Source of the DNA: a virus
Strand: one strand, 5' to 3'
DNA: 59,231 nucleotides
Virus record (IMG/VR): IMGVR_UViG_3300050015_000289
Location: 1 to 59,231 of that record
This document shows positions 56,586 to 59,231 of this stretch, one piece after another (positions within the stretch are counted from its first letter, which is position 1; every line of letters begins with the position of its first letter). The translations under genes and the position numbers were made by a program. Below the pieces are notes generated by a model. That model made no database searches. It had not been told where the DNA came from and saw nothing but the letters and a program-made list of their open reading frames with translations.

Positions 56586-57314
56586 TCCATTAACATCTTT
56601 TACACTTGCCATCGCCAATCCATCTGAATCTTTTAACGATGCATATGCAAGACCATTGATGTCTTTTATGTTTGAAGTAACTGGAGCAGCTCTTAAACAT
56701 GCCATAAATGCATGTTTGAGAGTACAATTAGCACCTGCCGTAGCATCTTTATTGCCAGTTGCGGCTGCAGTGGTATATGCTAAATCATCAAGGTGAATAA
56801 TGCTGTTGGCATTTGCCTGGCTCTGTCTGGCATTCATACCAGCAGGTGTAGTTAATGAAATGGTTCCTGCAAGTGAATAACCTCCCCCGAACACTAACAT
56901 TCCATTATTGTATGTTGGGGTAACAGTTGCCCCTCTTACTGTTGTATTATTGGTAGTATATAGTGTTGACGACCCTGTGTCAACTGGACTTCCCGTAGTA
57001 TAACAACCTCTATATAATCCAATAGCTCCCTGCATCTGATTAGCAGAAGTAGATCCAAATGTGTAATCACCAGATTCGCTGGATGCTCTTTTATATAAAA
57101 TAGAGAGTGTGTAATATGTGGCTAGATCAGTTTGTAGTGCCAACTGTGTCCATCCAGCGGGATATGTACAGTCGCCAATAGCCGTTCCCCCTGAATGTAA
57201 TGCAGATACAATACACATTAAAATATCATTATTCTGAATACCAGCAGGAGCTGGTATGACAACTGACGTTGTTGTTGATTTATTCGAACTACTGCTTACA
57301 TATGATACTGCCAT
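56577..57314 (-). CDS. Jelly-roll-like fibre protein with C-terminal 11-aa repeats, 245 aa
   Basis: Starts MAVSYVSSSSNKSTTTSVVIPAPAGIQNNDILM; this opening and the later PAGWTQL, SILYKRASSESGDYTF and AIGLYRG segments are typical of beta-sandwich domains in phage fibres and surface proteins. The C-terminus carries three copies of an 11-residue unit (IKDINGLAYAS, LKDSDGLAMAS, VKDVNGLA). A receptor-binding or fibre-tip protein is likely. It is 3 bases after the collagen-like gene, so the two may form one fibre. Confidence 0.6.
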   Translation of the reverse strand: MAVSYVSSSSNKSTTTSVVIPAPAGIQNNDILMCIVSALHSGGTAIGDCTYPAGWTQLALQTDLATYYTLSILYKRASSESGDYTFGSTSANQMQGAIGLYRGCYTTGSPVDTGSSTLYTTNNTTVRGATVTPTYNNGMLVFGGGYSLAGTISLTTPAGMNARQSQANANSIIHLDDLAYTTAAATGNKDATAGANCTLKHAFMACLRAAPVTSNIKDINGLAYASLKDSDGLAMASVKDVNGLA

Positions 57315-57317
57315 AAC

Positions 57318-59231
57318 TTAAACTTTTGTTGTGTAATCTGGACTCGGATAAAAGAATAGTATGTCAGCATTTACGCCCCATCCAACAACCCTGTTTACAT
57401 GGTTAGACGCGTCTGGCCTTGTCACTACTATTGCCCCGGCAGCATCCATCCACGCCTTCGATCCTACGGTTAATGTAGGAAAAGCTGTGGCATAAACATA
57501 TGACCCCGGAAGTGCCACTTTTAATGCATTTGCCGCTGCCTTTACTTCTAATGCTATACCCAGAAATCCACCATATGTTGCCTCTGATGTTCCATTGTCA
57601 CATTTTTGCCAGGTAGCAGAGGAATCTAAATAAACCAAATCTCCAATTGCAGAACTTGAATATCCTGAGTTAAATGAACTTGTATATGGTCCTGTTGACG
57701 TACCATCAGCTACTGGTAATACAACCGCTATAGGTCCAGTAATTCCCTGTATACCCTGTAATCCCTGAATAGATAATCCCTGTATTCCCTGGAGTCCCTG
57801 GACTCCCTGAGACCCTGTACCAGTGGAACCTTGCGATCCTGTGGCACCCTGAGATCCATTGGTTCCAGATGTCCCTTGAGACCCAGTGCCAGTAGTGCCC
57901 TGAGATCCTGTTGTACCCTGTTTTCCTTGAATACCTTGTATTCCCTGTATGGAAGATCCAGTAGTTCCTTGCGATCCTGTGGCACCCTGAGATCCATTGG
58001 TTCCTGAAGTGCCCTGTGTTCCAGTAGTGCCCTGTATAGTGCTTCCCGTTAAACCTTGTATTCCCTGTATACCCTGGGACGTACCAGATTGTCCTTGAAC
58101 ACCCTGAACAGATGACCCCTGTATCCCCTGTATTCCTTGTATTCCTTGAGTGGCAGTTCCAGTAGTCCCTTGACTACCAGTAAAACCCTGTAATCCTTGT
58201 ATACCTTGAGATGAACCTGCATTACCTTGAATTCCAAATGTTCCCTGTAACCCCTGAATACCCTGAGTAGCGGTACCAGTAGATCCTTGAATACTAATAC
58301 CCTGAATACCCTGGATACCCTGCAAACCAGTAGATCCCTGACTTCCAGTAGTTCCTTGTATTGACGCTCCAGTTGTTCCCTGAACACCTGTTGTACCTGT
58401 CGTACCCTGTGACCCATTGGTTCCAGAAGTACCCTGACTTCCTATTGAGCCCTGAATACTTGCTCCAGTAGCACCCTGCGATCCCGTTGTTCCTTGACTG
58501 CCGTTTGTGCCACTAGTCCCCTGACTACCCGTGATTCCCTGTGATCCATTAGTGCCAGACGTTCCTTGTGATCCAGCACTGCCCTGTGTTGCTGTTCCAG
58601 TAGTTCCCTGAGACCCAGTGGCACCCTGAATTGACGACCCAGTAGTTCCCTGTAGTCCCTGTATGCCCTGTATTGATGCCCCATTAGTTCCCTGTAAACC
58701 TGTAAGTCCCTGGCTACCATCTGTGCCAGAAGAACCCTGTATGCTGGCACCAGTTGTACCCTGGTTTCCAATAATACCCTGTATACCCTGAGTGCCATTA
58801 GTTCCTGATGTGCCCTGGGCCCCCGTACCAGTGGTACCTTGACTTCCACTGGCACCTTGCGTCCCAATACCAGTTGCGCCTTGTATACCCTGAATTCCCT
58901 GTTTTCCCTGTATGCCTTGAATTCCCTGAACAGAAAGACCCTGTATACCTTGTATTCCCTGTATGCCTTGCGTAGTAGTCCCAGTAGAACCTTGTGATCC
59001 AGTAGATCCTTGGACCGTTGACCCTGTTGTTCCCTGACTACCAGTTAACCCCTGAATGCCTTGGATTGAACTGCCAGTAGTGCCCTGCGCACCAGTTGAT
59101 CCCTGCGTTGCTGTTCCAATGATTCCCTGTATGCCCTGAACAGATGTGCCTGTAGTACCCTGGGGTCCAATAGAACCCTGTAAACCAGTGCCAGTTGTAC
59201 CCTGCGAGCCATTATTTCCTTGCGTTCCCTG
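57318..59231 (-). CDS. Collagen-like fibre protein (5' end outside window), at least 637 aa
   Basis: The frame stays open to the right edge, so the gene starts outside the window; only its stop (57318-57320) is inside. I count 637 codons from the edge. Residues from the edge to about 500 are collagen-like G-x-x triplets dominated by QG-I-QG, G-T-T-G and G-S-QG, rich in Thr, Ser and Gln. The last ~140 residues are a non-repetitive beta domain (VLPVADGTSTGPYTSSF...PGSYVYATAF...FFYPSPDYTTKV), likely a trimerising or knob region. The protein is a long fibre, a candidate for glycosylation by the neighbouring transferases. Frames shifted by one or two bases in the repeats are also open but are artefacts. 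Confidence 0.8.
   Translation of the reverse strand, partial: QGTQGNNGSQGTTGTGLQGSIGPQGTTGTSVQGIQGIIGTATQGSTGAQGTTGSSIQGIQGLTGSQGTTGSTVQGSTGSQGSTGTTTQGIQGIQGIQGLSVQGIQGIQGKQGIQGIQGATGIGTQGASGSQGTTGTGAQGTSGTNGTQGIQGIIGNQGTTGASIQGSSGTDGSQGLTGLQGTNGASIQGIQGLQGTTGSSIQGATGSQGTTGTATQGSAGSQGTSGTNGSQGITGSQGTSGTNGSQGTTGSQGATGASIQGSIGSQGTSGTNGSQGTTGTTGVQGTTGASIQGTTGSQGSTGLQGIQGIQGISIQGSTGTATQGIQGLQGTFGIQGNAGSSQGIQGLQGFTGSQGTTGTATQGIQGIQGIQGSSVQGVQGQSGTSQGIQGIQGLTGSTIQGTTGTQGTSGTNGSQGATGSQGTTGSSIQGIQGIQGKQGTTGSQGTTGTGSQGTSGTNGSQGATGSQGSTGTGSQGVQGLQGIQGLSIQGLQGIQGITGPIAVVLPVADGTSTGPYTSSFNSGYSSSAIGDLVYLDSSATWQKCDNGTSEATYGGFLGIALEVKAAANALKVALPGSYVYATAFPTLTVGSKAWMDAAGAIVVTRPDASNHVNRVVGWGVNADILFFYPSPDYTTKV
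57720..59231 (-). repeat. Collagen-like G-x-x coding repeat
   Basis: Minus-strand triplet repeat of about 500 codons, with Gly every third position. Frequent units are QGIQG, QGTTG, GSQG and TGSQG. It is low-complexity at both DNA and protein level and continues beyond the right edge. Tandem copies of near-identical 9-27-base units are visible, so length polymorphism between related phages is expected. Confidence 0.85.

Noticed and set aside
57728-58867. Open minus-strand frames of 89-141 aa overlapping the collagen-like gene
   Set aside because: They are alternate reading frames of the same triplet repeat; composition (Arg/Leu/Val-rich, no Gly pattern) is what the repeat DNA gives when shifted.
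57720-59231. CRISPR-like array
   Set aside because: Units are contiguous coding G-x-x repeats without spacers of constant length; there are no cas genes nearby.

Overview
The window is most likely a large piece of a crAss-like phage (order Crassvirales) infecting a member of the Bacteroidota. Three things point there. The major capsid protein at 42311-43825 reads like the crAss family. A giant late protein (11393-24310) carries the DFDID metal-binding loop and surrounding sequence of the crAss-type virion RNA polymerase. Several minus-strand transcription units start at Bacteroidota-type promoters (TAnnTTTG at -7, TTTG-like at -33, 20-nt spacer). The DNA is AT-rich. TAA, TGA and TAG all end genes normally, so there is no sign of stop-codon reassignment. 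I found no tRNA, CRISPR array, insertion sequence or reverse transcriptase. No stretch longer than 300 bases lacks a gene.

Layout. (1) 1-7245, plus strand: a compact early/middle operon of small, overlapping genes for DNA and nucleotide metabolism. It holds a degenerate uracil-DNA-glycosylase-like protein, a PD-(D/E)XK nuclease, a nucleotidyltransferase-like protein, a dNTP diphosphohydrolase-like protein, a DUF1937 protein, a RusA-like resolvase, a stand-alone DnaE C-terminal-like protein with a sliding-clamp motif, and many tiny proteins. (2) 7292-7322: a two-way terminator where the two arms converge. (3) 7321-31342, minus strand: five very large internal virion ('cargo') proteins, including the 4305-aa RNA polymerase fusion and a protein with a lytic transglycosylase domain. 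(4) 31350-44952, minus: muzzle-like protein, ring/tail-hub candidates, capsid and scaffold genes, with two GIY-YIG endonuclease genes inserted. (5) 45062-47807, minus: a third GIY-YIG gene, then the lysis cassette (unimolecular spanin, holin, GH24 lysozyme) and two small coiled-coil proteins. (6) 47872-59231, minus: four glycosyltransferase-like proteins, two methyltransferases, a GH130-like propeller protein, a beta-helix spike with seven DUF5977-type repeats, a jelly-roll-like fibre protein and a collagen-like fibre that runs off the right edge.

How it fits together. The minus arm is the virion-assembly and lysis programme, probably transcribed by host RNA polymerase from the Bacteroidota-type promoters. 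The packaged RNA polymerase would start the early genes after injection. The most unusual points are the C-terminal modules of the RNA polymerase giant (a zincin, a DUF4326-like module and a histidine phosphatase whose motifs are in circularly permuted order), the glycan-modifying cluster beside a Thr/Ser-rich collagen-like fibre, and the stand-alone DnaE tail. Homology calls come from motif reading, not database searches.
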